From JAHJDO01 sp030671985 [NCBI: bacterium] (GTDB taxonomy: Bacteria; JAHJDO01): a stretch of 22,726 bases of DNA. The notes under the pieces are model-generated. The model saw nothing but the letters and a program-made list of their open reading frames with translations. It was not told the DNA's origin and searched no databases. Of this stretch, positions 21,992 through 22,726 are shown one piece after another. The DNA lies in NCBI GenBank assembly GCA_030671985.1, contig DAOVHI010000003.1:1-22726 (forward strand), read 5' to 3'. Every line of letters begins with the position of its first letter. Positions within the stretch are counted from its first letter, which is position 1. Position numbers and translations under genes: made by a program.

Positions 21992-22726
21992 GTTTAACTT
22001 CATTGATGAAGCGCTTGACGGTTTAGAAAAAAACGGGTTATATCGTACGCTAAAAACCTGTTCTCAGTTTAAATCTTCGAAACTGGTTCTTGATGGAAAA
22101 GAACTGATTAATTTCTCATCTAATAATTATCTGGGCTTAGCGGATGATCCTATTCTAAAGAAGGCGGCTTGCGATGCTATAGGGAAGTATGGTTGCGGCA
22201 GTACTGCGTCACGTCTTATGTGTGGAAATCTAGTTCTTAACGAGGAATTAGAAAAGAGAATAGCGGGATTCAAGAGAACCGAAGCAGCTCTTACGTTTAG
22301 TTCAGGATATATGGCTAATATAGGCGTAATCTCTGCTTTAATGGGAAGGCGGGATGTTATACTTGCGGACAAAAATAATCATGCAAGTTTGGTAGACGGC
22401 TGTATATTAAGCAGAGCAAAACTTATACGATATTCTCACAGAGATATAAAAGATCTGGAACGAATTCTCAAAAACACAGGTAAATACGGCAAACGTTTGA
22501 TTGTTACTGACTCCGTTTTTAGTATGGATGGAGATATAGCGCCTTTACCGGATATTGTGGAGCTGGCGAAGCAATACGACTGCATGGTAATGATTGATGA
22601 TGCGCATGCGACAGGTGTATTGGGAAGAACAGGACGTGGAGGCGCGGAATATTTTGCGCTTCCCGAAGAAGTTATAGACATTCATATGGGCACATTTGGA
22701 AAGGCTCTGGGAAGTTTTGGCGCATA
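21984..22726 (+). CDS. bioF: 8-amino-7-oxononanoate synthase, partial (cut by window end)
   Basis: PLP enzyme joining pimeloyl-thioester and alanine, the first ring-building step of biotin synthesis. 247 residues are visible, starting MNKFNFIDEALDGLEKNGLY. Family motifs follow: INFSSNNYLGLADDP, GCGSTASRLMCGNLVLNEEL, TFSSGYMAN, SVFSMDGDIAPLPDIVELA and MIDDAHATGVLGRTGRG. The PLP lysine is K240 in GTFGKALGSFG, just before the window ends. The remaining C-terminal part (about 140 residues in a typical member) lies outside. The ATG overlaps the bioB stop by 8 bases. A related alpha-oxoamine synthase such as Kbl is possible by motif alone, but adjacency to bioB decides for BioF. Confidence 0.93.
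   Translation, partial: MNKFNFIDEALDGLEKNGLYRTLKTCSQFKSSKLVLDGKELINFSSNNYLGLADDPILKKAACDAIGKYGCGSTASRLMCGNLVLNEELEKRIAGFKRTEAALTFSSGYMANIGVISALMGRRDVILADKNNHASLVDGCILSRAKLIRYSHRDIKDLERILKNTGKYGKRLIVTDSVFSMDGDIAPLPDIVELAKQYDCMVMIDDAHATGVLGRTGRGGAEYFALPEEVIDIHMGTFGKALGSFGA

Overview
The window looks like part of the chromosome of an uncultured, AT-rich, diderm (Gram-negative-type) bacterium. A diderm envelope is suggested by a run of exported CsgG-family proteins, an exported DUF1266 protein and a membrane anti-sigma factor. Anaerobic metabolism is suggested by the unusual cysteine pattern of the biotin synthase and by oxygen-sensitive Fe-S enzymes (NadA, a three-cysteine LarE). The mix would fit a candidate-phylum lineage such as Omnitrophota, but that placement is inference. 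No rRNA, tRNA, CRISPR array or intact transposase was seen.

Region 1 (about 1-10370, + strand) is a long, tightly packed operon. It starts with an ECF sigma factor and a zinc-finger, single-span anti-sigma factor. These are followed by a secreted protein with an amidotransferase-like domain, four CsgG-family exported proteins, an exported DUF1266 protein and a small membrane protein. The four CsgG proteins form two architectural pairs. The first two are CsgG plus a shared C-terminal domain. The next two are CsgG plus TPR, continued either by a PEGA-like domain and a sialidase-like propeller or by a DUF1266 domain. Genes overlap (ATGA junctions at 2817 and 7665) or sit within about 30 bases of each other. 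This is the best candidate for an undescribed system: an envelope assembly whose expression is probably sensed and controlled by the sigma/anti-sigma pair.

Region 2 (10369-10923) is a repeat-rich junction with degenerate copies of a GGGGACAGACACC-type repeat, a palindrome and a hairpin. They surround a small three-helix membrane protein.

Region 3 (10924-20177, - strand) holds two transcription units. The upstream one is phosphohexomutase - cysK - larE-like - iscS - mnmA - nadA, with overlaps at almost every junction. It reads as a sulfur-mobilisation operon: make cysteine, strip its sulfur, deliver it to tRNA, a LarE-type acceptor and an Fe-S enzyme of NAD synthesis. The second, glmU-like plus CBS-GGDEF, has its own good sigma-70-type promoter at 13395-13423.

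Region 4 (20290-end, + strand) is a divergent operon: PHP-family phosphatase (HisJ-like) - bioB - bioF, cut by the window edge. The BioB lacks the usual first [2Fe-2S] cysteine and has extra cysteines around the auxiliary-cluster site.
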